32,900 nucleotides of DNA, taken from positions 1 to 32,900 of the forward strand of contig DATGWP010000028.1 of the NCBI GenBank assembly GCA_035299425.1, in the 5' to 3' direction. The notes under the pieces were generated by a model, which worked only from the letters and a program-made list of their open reading frames with translations, was not told the origin of the DNA and searched no databases. The translations under genes and the position numbers were made by a program. Shown in pieces: positions 24,280 to 31,913 of this stretch. Numbering within the stretch: the stretch's first letter is position 1; each line of letters opens with the position of its first letter. Source of the stretch: Bog-950 sp035299425 (GTDB lineage Bacteria; Bacteroidota; Bacteroidia; Chitinophagales; LD1).

Positions 24280-24439
24280 CGTAATTCTGTTTTGAAATGT
24301 TTTTTAATAGAAATAAGCTAATGAAAATGCTCGATGAGCAATAGAACCTGTCCAGCAAATAGTTGTTGCTGTTATTACAGGCAAGGGCCAGCGCGGCAAG
24401 CGCACCTATATATGTTATTATGTACCATGGGTGTGTCAT
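24263..24439 (-). CDS. Candidate 58-residue membrane protein
   Basis: An ORF too short for usual gene finders. It opens MTHPWYIITYIGALAALALAC and has a second hydrophobic stretch SSSIFISLFLLKNI, so it could be a two-helix membrane protein or, with the cysteine at 21, a small lipoprotein. It begins 27 bases after the icd stop and overlaps the start of the 92-aa gene by 17 bases, which would fit translational coupling. The evidence is position and hydrophobicity only; it could be chance. Confidence 0.33.
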   Translation of the reverse strand: MTHPWYIITYIGALAALALACNNSNNYLLDRFYCSSSIFISLFLLKNISKQNYDEPGI

Positions 24440-24466
24440 TTATTCTGAGTTTTATTTTGTTTTCAA

Positions 24467-25903
24467 TTATTGCCCCTGGCCCAGCGAGTAGGCCGCCTTG
24501 CCATCAAACGCATACAGGTTCTCCGTTTTAATAACATCTATATTTCTTATATCCGCCGCGGCCAGCAGGTTTACAATCGTTTGTTTCGTAATTTTTGCAC
24601 CGGTGGTTGGTTTAAACCGGCAGCGCCAGTGGTCGGTGCAAAAGGTTTCACTAAACCCTTCCGGCCAAACTTTTATTCCGCGGTTAGTAATCATTACAAG
24701 CTCAGCATCGGGCTTGTTAAGCTTGCTTATTATTCCGGCCAGTTCATCCGGGTTTTCGCCCTGCCAGTGTACAAACATATCTACCCCTGCTAACTCTTTG
24801 TCAGCAGCCTTCTTACGTTTGTATTTAGGCAGGTGCATCACACTGTTTTTTTCGTAATGCACTGCTTTTAGTGTGGTGGGTAGTTTGCCCAGGTTATTTA
24901 TTACAGCCTGTGCAAACTCGCGGGTTCCTACTTTTTGGGTGCTGGTTCCTTCTTTAAATATATCGTAGGTGTGTATTCCTTCTTCCATCGTGCGCAGCCA
25001 GGCGTTTTGCACTTTCTCGGCTACATCTGTTTGCCCTATATGGTTTAGCATCATAATGGCGCCCTGCAGTAGCCCCGATGGGTTAGCCATGTTTTGTCCG
25101 GCTCTGCGCGGTGCCGAGCCGTGTATAGCTTCAAACATGGCACACTCCTCACCAATATTGGCCGAACCCGCCAGCCCCACCGAGCCCGCAATTTGCGCAG
25201 CTACATCCGATAGCACATCGCCGTACAAATTCGGCATTACCAGCACATCAAATGCCTCTGGTGTATCGGCCATTTTTGCCGCGCCTATATCAATAATCCA
25301 GTGCTCGTTTTCAATTTCGGGATACTCTTTCGCAATTTCATCAAACACTGCATGAAACAAGCCATCGGTCTGTTTCATGATGTTATCTTTGGTAAAGCAG
25401 GTTACTTTTTTGCGTTTATAAAGTTTAGCATATTCAAAAGCATAGCGCACTATTTTTTCGCAGCCGGGCCGGCTTATCAGCTTCAGGCATTGCACCACTT
25501 CATCTGTTTGTTGGTGTTCTATACCGGCATAAAGATCTTCCTCATTCTCGCGCACAATTACAATATCCATTACCGGGTGCTTTGTTTTTACAAACGGGTG
25601 TAAACTGGTGCAGGGCCTCACGTTAGAGTATAACCCCAGAAATTTGCGCGTGGTTACGTTCAGGCTTTTGTAGCCCCCTCCCTGCGGCGTGGTTATAGGT
25701 GCTTTCAAAAAAACTTTGTTCCGGCGTATTACATCCCACGACTCGCGCGCTATACCCGCTGTGTTTCCCGCCAGGTATACCTTCTCCCCCACCTCAATTT
25801 CTTCAATTTCAATTTTAGCACCCGCAGCCATAATAATGGCCAGCGTTGCATCCATAATTTCCGGGCCTATGCCGTCTCCTTTTGCTACCGTAATTTTTTG
25901 CAT
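24467..25903 (-). CDS. icd: NADP-dependent isocitrate dehydrogenase, Thermus-type with C-terminal extension
   Basis: A 478-residue TCA-cycle enzyme that oxidises and decarboxylates isocitrate to 2-oxoglutarate. The fold core (1-335) shows KGDGIGPEI, FLKAPITTPQGGGYKSLNVT, the isocitrate-binding arginines of TTRKFLGLYSNVRP, IVRENEEDLYAGIEH, PNLYGDVLSDVAAQIAGS and EAIHGSAPRRAGQNMANP. A further ~140 residues (from about 340, PTTLKAVHYEKNSV to the end) form the extra domain known from Thermus thermophilus IDH (496 residues) and absent from the E. coli enzyme (416). It diverges from a LysR regulator with 93 bases between. NADP rather than NAD use is taken from the family. Confidence 0.92.
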   Translation of the reverse strand: MQKITVAKGDGIGPEIMDATLAIIMAAGAKIEIEEIEVGEKVYLAGNTAGIARESWDVIRRNKVFLKAPITTPQGGGYKSLNVTTRKFLGLYSNVRPCTSLHPFVKTKHPVMDIVIVRENEEDLYAGIEHQQTDEVVQCLKLISRPGCEKIVRYAFEYAKLYKRKKVTCFTKDNIMKQTDGLFHAVFDEIAKEYPEIENEHWIIDIGAAKMADTPEAFDVLVMPNLYGDVLSDVAAQIAGSVGLAGSANIGEECAMFEAIHGSAPRRAGQNMANPSGLLQGAIMMLNHIGQTDVAEKVQNAWLRTMEEGIHTYDIFKEGTSTQKVGTREFAQAVINNLGKLPTTLKAVHYEKNSVMHLPKYKRKKAADKELAGVDMFVHWQGENPDELAGIISKLNKPDAELVMITNRGIKVWPEGFSETFCTDHWRCRFKPTTGAKITKQTIVNLLAAADIRNIDVIKTENLYAFDGKAAYSLGQGQ

Positions 25904-25947
25904 AATGCTTGTTTATTGTTTTTAGATGATGCAAAAGTGTACAATCG

Positions 25948-25963
25948 ATTAATAAGCATTAAT
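25948..25963. promoter_or_regulatory. Candidate LysR operator between icd and its divergent regulator
   Basis: ATTAAT-AAGC-ATTAAT is a palindrome near the centre of the 93-base divergent gap. LysR proteins usually bind A/T-rich dyads of this kind and control the divergent neighbour. Confidence 0.45.
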
Positions 25964-25996
25964 TTATCTTTATTATGTTAGCCATAAAATAAGTTT

Positions 25997-26920
25997 ATGA
26001 ATTATACCATCCATCAGCTGCAGGTTTTTCTTAAAGTGTGCGACACAAACAGCGTTACCAAGGCTGCCGAGCACTTGCACCTTACACAACCTGCTGTATC
26101 TATCCAGCTAAAAAATTTTCAAAACCAATTTGAAATTCCCCTTACAGAAGTAGTGGGCAGAAAAATATTTATTACCGACTTTGGCAAGCAGGTAGCCAAG
26201 GCTGCCACTGCTATTATTAGCGAAATTGAAAACATAGAAACTATAACAAAACTGTACCAGGGAGAGTTGACCGGTAAGTTGAAATTATCTATTGTTTCTA
26301 CAGCCAAGTATGTAATGCCTTATTTTTTATCGGGCTTTTTACAAAAAAATGCAAGTGTAGAGTTGCAGGTGGATGTAACCAACAAGGCCGGGGTTATAGA
26401 AAGCCTTGAAATGAACCAGATTGATTTTGCAATGGTTTCTGTATTGCCCGATAAGCTGCAGGTAGAGCGTATTGAACTGATGTCAAACAAGCTGTTTTTA
26501 GTAGCCAATACCTTGCAGAAATTTAAGGGTAAAATGTATGACAAGCTCATTTTCGAATCCTTACCGCTTATATACCGCGAGCCCGGTTCGGGCACCAGGC
26601 AAACTATGGAGCGCTTTATTTTGAAAAATAAATTGCCCGTAAAGATGAAAATGGAACTAACCAGCAATGAGGCGGTAAAGCAGGCGGTACTTGCCGGCCT
26701 GGGGGTTAGCATTATGCCGCTTATTGGTATTAAGAACGAGCTCAACAATGGCGACTTGCAGATAATACCGGTAAAGGGGTTTCCTATCAAATCTAACTGG
26801 CATTTAATCTGGCTAAAAGGAAAAAAGTTCTCTCCGGTGGCAGAAGCTTATTTTAATTACATAAAAAAAGAAAAAGAAAACATTATTAAAGAGCGGTTTG
26901 ATTGGTTTGAAAAATATTAG
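25997..26920 (+). CDS. LysR-family transcriptional regulator
   Basis: A 307-residue regulator. The N-terminal winged helix-turn-helix (1-60) has LQVFLKVCDTNSVTKAAEHL and LTQPAVSIQLKNFQNQFEIP, the standard LysR recognition region. A linker helix and the periplasmic-binding-like effector domain (about 90-300) follow, with GKLKLSIVSTAKYVMPYFL, EPGSGTRQTMERF and AGLGVSIMPLIG. The LTGKLKL/STAKY pattern is close to CbbR-type members. It is divergent from icd, sharing a 93-base gap with an A/T-rich dyad, so control of icd is likely by the usual LysR arrangement; this is inference. The effector is unknown. Confidence 0.92.
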   Translation: MNYTIHQLQVFLKVCDTNSVTKAAEHLHLTQPAVSIQLKNFQNQFEIPLTEVVGRKIFITDFGKQVAKAATAIISEIENIETITKLYQGELTGKLKLSIVSTAKYVMPYFLSGFLQKNASVELQVDVTNKAGVIESLEMNQIDFAMVSVLPDKLQVERIELMSNKLFLVANTLQKFKGKMYDKLIFESLPLIYREPGSGTRQTMERFILKNKLPVKMKMELTSNEAVKQAVLAGLGVSIMPLIGIKNELNNGDLQIIPVKGFPIKSNWHLIWLKGKKFSPVAEAYFNYIKKEKENIIKERFDWFEKY

Positions 26921-26987
26921 CCCGGTACCTACCTTTAGCATAACAGTGCAAACACTGCGCACCATCTTCCCAACCATACCCACCAAC

Positions 26988-27020
26988 AAAAAAGGGTTGC
27001 AATAATTGCAACCCTTTTTT
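26988..27020. terminator. Bidirectional terminator between the LysR and S74 genes
   Basis: AAAAAAGGGTTGCAA and TTGCAACCCTTTTTT form a perfect 15-bp stem with a 3-base loop. A/T tracts on both sides suit both converging genes. Confidence 0.88.
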
Positions 27021-27050
27021 GTTTTGATGTAGCGATACTGTGCGCTTAAT

Positions 27051-30000
27051 TTATTTAAGCTTATCAACGTCAGCTGGTTCCGGTGATAGCTGCTGAGCTG
27101 CTTTAGGCTTTTCTGTTTCTGCTGCAGCGGGGGCCAGGGTTGGCACCGGTGCCACTGCCGGAAACTTTTGAAGCGTAGGTGCGTTGGCATCCATACTTGA
27201 TTTAGCAGGCTTGCTCATAGCTTCTCTTCTTTTCTGTGCGTTCAGTTCCGATTTTTTGCGCATGGCTTCTACATCATAGCCGGCGCTCTTGCCTTCGGTA
27301 GCCGCTAATTCGTCAGCCAGCCTGTTCTCTTCCATAATACGCTCATACTCCACCGGGTTTTCGGTTTTAAGCGCCTCTACCGAGCTCCTTCGTGCCGCCT
27401 GCGTACGCTCATTATCTTTTCTCCAGTATTCCTGAATCTTATCCTTTTTGCTTTGGTCTACCACCAGCGAGCTGGCCAGTTTAGCGTCCAGCGCTACCGG
27501 TGCTGTGTTCTCTTCTTCTATACCGGCTACACGCACCGCCTGCCAGTTAAACGAGAAAGGTGAAGTACCGGTAACGGTAAACGATTTACTATCACTGGCG
27601 CTCAGGTAAAAGCCAGTGTTGGCACTGGTAGGTGTAATATTAACTACCGGTACCTCGCCGCTTTTGCAAAATCCCACCGGCAATTGCACAGTAAGTGTAG
27701 TGGCCGACATAGTTGAGCTGCCCACAACCATATTGTTGTTTACCTGCTGCTTCAGTTCTTTAATTTGTTTTTGCTGGTATTTTACACCGGTTAAGGCAAA
27801 CACACCCATGGCGTAAATATCTATACCGCTAAAGGCATTATCCTGCAAATAATCCGGCGACTCATCCAGCACAACACCAAGGTGCATGTTGGGGCGGTAT
27901 TTTGTTTCAAAGCCCGGCACTATTTCCTCGGTCTCCGTTTTATACCGGTAGAAGGTAGGCTTTATCTTGTCTATATCATTCATTACATAAGCCATCATGT
28001 TATCATCCAGCGGGGTAATATCTTTCTTTTTCGACCTTACCGATGAATTGAGGTGGTTATCGGCATACACATACCACCAGTCGTTGCCGCTGGTGCCCAC
28101 ATAGCCATAACCGGTAGTGCTGTTTCCACCGCCCACAACTCTATGCCCATCACTTACCGAGTTAGCTGTTATATAGCCACCAAACGATGCTGCATTATCA
28201 TACGCACCCACGCCAAACACAATAGGCTTGCTACCATAAGTGCGCACCCATGTACCATCCACCATATTCCATCCGCCACCGTAGGTTTCGCTGTACCAGC
28301 CCTGCGAGCCGTCGGTTCTTAACCAACCGGTAGCCCACAAATCATCTAAAATACGCACCCGGCCGCTGCTGCTGCCGGCATCGTTTTGAATTCCTCCCCG
28401 TGCCTGTATCGCTGCTTCGCAATACACCGTGCCGCTGTTAAAGTAAGCCCCGCCCGGTGCTACGTAATACGACGATGCATTGATATAAGGATTAGCATCG
28501 TTAAAGGTTAAGTTTCCCTGGGTCCATATACCGGTACCTAAAGCCACTTTCGTTATCCCGTTTTCCATAACCAGCAACTGGTGCGATAAAGGCGATTTCG
28601 ACTGTCCACCCACGTTGGTGTGTGTCCAGGCAAGGCCGTATAAATTACCGGGTGTACTGCCATCTGCCGCAAGGCGGTAAGCCGCACCCATAGCAAACAC
28701 GTTTTGATAGCGGGTAGATATATAAGCGCCTACCAGGCCTAAACCATAGTTCTGGTCGGCTACAACATCGCCTACTGTGGCAATGTTATAGTTAACCCGT
28801 ACGTTATTATCACCCTTGCCCACCGAAAAAATTTCGCTGGCGCTTGAACCGGAGTATACCGGCGAGTTGTTGTAAAATCTTGTACCACCATAACTGGAAG
28901 AACCACCAATTTTAACACCGGTGTGCCAGCCAAGTATTAAGCGTGTATAATCGCCGCTTATATTTTCCTGTGGTGCTACATATATACCGTATTCGTCAAG
29001 CGGCTGGTTACCCCATCCTATACCGTTGGTAGGGTCGCCGCTACCGTAGGTGGCTCCTGCCCCTGCATTTTGATAAGAAACAGCATTGGTACCAAACCGA
29101 ATAACATTACTTCCCATATTAAGCGTGGTAGTAGCCGTATGGTTGCCCAGGTTATCACCGGTAGGGGCTGTTATTCCCAAATATGTTCTTACCGAAGCAG
29201 CATCCGCTGTGCGGTGATAGTTATCGCCCGATTTTACCAGTATACCCGATACAGCCTGTGCCGTACCGTTAATACCGTTATCGGTAGAGTTGAAATAATT
29301 GCCGAAGGTGTAGCCGTTGGCATCGCGCACTACAATATTGTTACCTACAATGCTTTGGCTGGCGTGAAAACCATCTACCAAATCGGCATCCATACCCGAA
29401 CCGGTACCATCGTTGGTATCGTCCCAAATAGTTTTCCATCCTGTCCAGCCGGCGTTGTTATACTGGCCAAGCCTGTATTTTAAAGAGTTTCCTCCGTAGG
29501 CACTGGCATAAGGTGCATATAGCTGCAAAGTCCCGCCGTCGTTAGGGTAAGTGCTTACATGTAATACCGAGCCATAGCTGGGCCAGCCATCCGAACCCTG
29601 AACAAAAGAAGCCGCTACTGCCTTAGGGAAAGAGTTGGGGGCCGTGGCTGCATTCCAGGCATAGGTTGGTTTGGCAGCAAGCTCGGTGTGGTTGTGGCTA
29701 TCATCGCCCACCACAGTAGCACCCTGGGTACCGGTTACATCGCCGGCTAAGTTACCGGTAAAGCCGGCTGCGTTACTGCTTATGTTACCGGTTACGGCAG
29801 CACCCGGTATGGTGGTACTGGCCGTCATGGTGCTGGTGCCGTTGCCATATACATAGCCGGTTAAAGTACCCGCACCGGTACCGCCATTGGGCACCGTAAG
29901 CGCCGAACCGCCTATAGTGTTCTTATCTATGTTAGCAGGCACAACATCTATGCTAAAAGGTTTTACCACTGCGCCGGCTGGTGTACCACCCAGCGATATT

Positions 30001-30974
30001 TTAGTAGACCCTGCTGTTACATTACTAAGTGCCGTCACTCCGGTTCCACCGTTAGCTACCGGCACCGTACCGGTTAAGGTAATATTGGGCGTTGCTCCCC
30101 CGCTGCTTGCCAGCGGTGCACCGGCCGTAACCGCTGTAACCGTACCGCCCGGGTTGCTGGATGTGATAGTTATTTTATTGCCGGTTTCGGTAAGGGTCAC
30201 ATTGGTGCCTGCCTCCAGCGTAACAGCTGTGCTGCCGCTGGTGTTGCTTGATATAAGCGATGTAGTAGCTGTACCCGCCCCTACTGTAAGCGAGCCTTCA
30301 TTAGTGGTGCTTAAATCGCCGGTGTTATTAATAGTAACCGAACCCGCAGCGCTTACAATATTTACACCGGTGCCCGGTGTAAGCGTAGTATTTAAAAAAG
30401 TATTACTGCCGTTGCCTATTAAAACCTGCCCTGCACCTATGGCGGTTAAACCGGTTCCTCCTTTATCTACCGGTACCACGCCCAGGCCAATAGTGGGCGT
30501 AGAACCACCGGTGCTCGTAATGGGCGAGCTAACCGATAGGCCGCTGATAGTGCCGCTGGCATCGCTTAGCTTTTGCCAGTTAGGTGTGCCCGATGTGCCG
30601 GTGTTGGTATACAAGCCTGCGGGCGATAAAGTAACACCGGTGTTGTAAACCACCAACCCCTTTTTAGGATTGGGAATAGTAACTACATCGCCGGCAGATT
30701 GCAGGTCTACATTGGGAAAAGAAACTCCTTTATTGCCCGCTGCAATATCCAGTACGGTAGATGCATCGGGGCTGGCGGTACCTATGCCCACCTTGCCTTC
30801 TATAATGGCACCGTTTGCCGGTGCGGCCGTGGTGGTATATCCGGTACCTATCGATAAGTTACCGTTAACAGTGGTTTTGCTGGCAGGGGCATTGGTGCCT
30901 ATACCTACGTTTTGCGAAAATAACTGTGTGTTCAACAGCAAAGCTGTTGCAAAAGGAAATAGAAATTTCTTCAT
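27051..30974 (-). CDS. Tail-fibre-like secreted protein with Peptidase_S74 chaperone domain
   Basis: A 1307-residue protein with a signal peptide (1-20, ending QLFSQ). The N-terminus has NVGIGTNAPASKTTVNG and KVGIGTASPDASTVLDI, then three GGTG-type tail-fibre segments (DKGGTGLTAIG, ANGGTGVTALS, PNGGTGAGTLTGY). A pyocin-knob-like stretch (STYPNDGGTLQLYAPYA, YNNAGWTGWKTIWDD) and MDADLVDGFHAS follow. The Peptidase_S74 (endosialidase-type intramolecular chaperone) domain starts near 975; LNSSVRSKKKDI carries the S-x-x-R-x-K arrangement of the self-cleaving Ser/Lys pair. About 230 residues follow it: a coiled coil, a beta region, a charged helix and a Pro/Ala-rich end. No T9SS sorting domain is recognised. 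A trimeric surface fibre is inferred. Confidence 0.87.
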   Translation of the reverse strand: MKKFLFPFATALLLNTQLFSQNVGIGTNAPASKTTVNGNLSIGTGYTTTAAPANGAIIEGKVGIGTASPDASTVLDIAAGNKGVSFPNVDLQSAGDVVTIPNPKKGLVVYNTGVTLSPAGLYTNTGTSGTPNWQKLSDASGTISGLSVSSPITSTGGSTPTIGLGVVPVDKGGTGLTAIGAGQVLIGNGSNTFLNTTLTPGTGVNIVSAAGSVTINNTGDLSTTNEGSLTVGAGTATTSLISSNTSGSTAVTLEAGTNVTLTETGNKITITSSNPGGTVTAVTAGAPLASSGGATPNITLTGTVPVANGGTGVTALSNVTAGSTKISLGGTPAGAVVKPFSIDVVPANIDKNTIGGSALTVPNGGTGAGTLTGYVYGNGTSTMTASTTIPGAAVTGNISSNAAGFTGNLAGDVTGTQGATVVGDDSHNHTELAAKPTYAWNAATAPNSFPKAVAASFVQGSDGWPSYGSVLHVSTYPNDGGTLQLYAPYASAYGGNSLKYRLGQYNNAGWTGWKTIWDDTNDGTGSGMDADLVDGFHASQSIVGNNIVVRDANGYTFGNYFNSTDNGINGTAQAVSGILVKSGDNYHRTADAASVRTYLGITAPTGDNLGNHTATTTLNMGSNVIRFGTNAVSYQNAGAGATYGSGDPTNGIGWGNQPLDEYGIYVAPQENISGDYTRLILGWHTGVKIGGSSSYGGTRFYNNSPVYSGSSASEIFSVGKGDNNVRVNYNIATVGDVVADQNYGLGLVGAYISTRYQNVFAMGAAYRLAADGSTPGNLYGLAWTHTNVGGQSKSPLSHQLLVMENGITKVALGTGIWTQGNLTFNDANPYINASSYYVAPGGAYFNSGTVYCEAAIQARGGIQNDAGSSSGRVRILDDLWATGWLRTDGSQGWYSETYGGGWNMVDGTWVRTYGSKPIVFGVGAYDNAASFGGYITANSVSDGHRVVGGGNSTTGYGYVGTSGNDWWYVYADNHLNSSVRSKKKDITPLDDNMMAYVMNDIDKIKPTFYRYKTETEEIVPGFETKYRPNMHLGVVLDESPDYLQDNAFSGIDIYAMGVFALTGVKYQQKQIKELKQQVNNNMVVGSSTMSATTLTVQLPVGFCKSGEVPVVNITPTSANTGFYLSASDSKSFTVTGTSPFSFNWQAVRVAGIEEENTAPVALDAKLASSLVVDQSKKDKIQEYWRKDNERTQAARRSSVEALKTENPVEYERIMEENRLADELAATEGKSAGYDVEAMRKKSELNAQKRREAMSKPAKSSMDANAPTLQKFPAVAPVPTLAPAAAETEKPKAAQQLSPEPADVDKLK

Positions 30975-31173
30975 AGCCGGGTTTTAGTAGTCAAAAACAA
31001 ACAATAGGTAAGCCAATCTGTAAATACTGCCCATAAAACAGCAGCAAAGCCATTGCTTAAGAATACAACTTATTTTTAGATAGTAAGCCAACCGGCACAA
31101 TAAGTGTCTACTATTTACTAATACTATTCTGATATATAATACACTTTCTAATATTTTCAGACTTTGCGGGTTA

Positions 31174-31312
31174 TTGTTAAATTCTAACTCACCTCCTTTA
31201 GCGCAGGTATGTCACCGGGCATTGGTGCCACTCTACTTGCACCGGTTCCCTGTTTTAACAACCGTATACACCTCATAAGTGCACACGGTTGTTAAGTGTA
31301 AGTATTTAACAA
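31174..31312. promoter_or_regulatory. Cluster of TTGTTAA/TTAACAA motifs upstream of the S74 gene
   Basis: Copies lie at 31174-31180, 31255-31261, 31289-31295 and 31306-31312. The second and third form an 11-bp perfect inverted repeat, TTAACAACCGT (31255-31265) and ACGGTTGTTAA (31285-31295). They lie 200-340 bases upstream of the S74 start, so they may be a distal binding region. Confidence 0.4.
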
Positions 31313-31391
31313 TAAAATATTTTGCATGATGCCCTGATGTACACTTTTCAAAAACAGGCATAGCGTACACACACTTCTTACCCCCTATTAT

Positions 31392-31424
31392 AGATTTGAC
31401 AACTTTTTGAAAGTTGTCAAATCT
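31392..31424. repeat. H2 hairpin repeat, copy 1
   Basis: AGATTTGACAACTTT and its perfect 15-bp complement close on TTG. Confidence 0.8.
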
Positions 31425-31478
31425 GTGCTCAAATGGTACAATGCTGGGGAGAACCTGGCCGTTGGCTGCTTGTATTTT

Positions 31479-31514
31479 CCCCTCTACAGAGGGGTGGCCG
31501 GTGCTACGCACCGG
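31479..31514. repeat. Multi-stem repeat related to the MITE core
   Basis: CCCCTCT-AC-AGAGGGG, then TGG, then CCGGTGC-TAC-GCACCGG (31498-31514), followed by TCGGGG. The order is the same as in the core of the element at 11738-11862 (stem, TGG, stem, CGAGG), but without that element's inverted ends. From memory such units are common between Bacteroidota genes. Confidence 0.55.
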
Positions 31515-31567
31515 TCGGGGCCGTGCCTCGCCGTAGGCGGGTGTGTGGCTGTTTGCATTATTTCACC

Positions 31568-31616
31568 GGCTGCTATCCTGCCCATCCTCTAATCCTGTAA
31601 ATCCTGATTCAGACAT
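31568..31616. repeat. Solo right end of the GxxExxY unit
   Basis: The 49 bases match 3867-3915 with only a handful of differences, including the four spaced ATCCT units and ATCCTGATTCAGACA. There is no GxxExxY gene and no left end nearby. Confidence 0.65.
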
Positions 31617-31652
31617 TGTAGCGCCCCGCAGAGTCCCGCTTTGCTCAAGCCC

Positions 31653-31681
31653 TCTTCCGTAGTTTTTTCAAGTCGGAAGTC
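31653..31681. repeat. H1 hairpin repeat, degenerate copy
   Basis: CTTCCG and CGGAAG form a 6-bp stem. The loop AGTTTTTTCAAG and right arm match the H1 family; the left arm is eroded. Confidence 0.6.
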
Positions 31682-31683
31682 TT

Positions 31684-31714
31684 AATTTGTCAACTTTCAA
31701 AAAGTTGACAAATT
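31684..31714. repeat. H2 hairpin repeat, copy 2
   Basis: AATTTGTCAACTTT pairs with AAAGTTGACAAATT around CAA, a 14-bp perfect stem. Compared with copy 1, GACAA has become GTCAA with the matching change on the other arm. Confidence 0.75.
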
Positions 31715-31750
31715 TAAATGCAGGAACCGCCCCAGATTTGACAAATGCCC

Positions 31751-31780
31751 GACTTCCGAAGTTTTTTCAAATCGGAAGTC
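31751..31780. repeat. H1 hairpin repeat, copy identical to 20879-20908
   Basis: GACTTCCGA/TCGGAAGTC stem with the same 12-base loop as the copy 10.9 kb away. Confidence 0.8.
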
Positions 31781-31798
31781 TTTACGATAACCGCCCCG

Positions 31799-31829
31799 GA
31801 TTTGACAACTTTTTCCAAGTTGTCAAATC
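31799..31829. repeat. H2 hairpin repeat, copy 3
   Basis: GATTTGACAACTT and AAGTTGTCAAATC form a 13-bp stem with a 5-base loop. It is preceded by AACCGCCCCGGATTTGACAA (31789-31808), which matches 31725-31744 at 19 of 20 bases. Confidence 0.75.
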
Positions 31830-31913
31830 TATTTCAACGGGTTGACAAATCTACAGTTGACAAATCTATACTTTTTGTTATTTACGCTAACCAATACAGC
31901 GGCAACCACACCT

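Larger units (their letters stand above)
30975..31913. other. 939-base gap: regulatory motifs and a dense repeat array, no gene
   Basis: The left part (30975-31390) is A/T-rich leader for the S74 gene with four TTGTTAA/TTAACAA motifs. The right part (31391-31870) is a string of hairpins: H2 (31392-31424), a multi-stem repeat (31479-31514), a solo GxxExxY-unit end (31568-31616), H1 (31653-31681), H2 (31684-31714), H1 (31751-31780), H2 (31799-31829) and two more TTGACAAATCT copies. ORFs here are repeat sequence, not genes. Confidence 0.7.

Noticed and set aside
29887..30648. 253-codon plus-strand ORF rich in V, P and L
   Set aside because: Antisense of the glycine/threonine-rich part of the S74 gene; its composition is a by-product of that coding strand.
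31233..31511. 92-codon minus-strand ORF in the repeat array
   Set aside because: Crosses an inverted repeat, a hairpin and the multi-stem repeat; no protein-like composition.
31391..31871. CRISPR array
   Set aside because: Units are hairpins of differing sequence with irregular spacing, and no cas genes are present.
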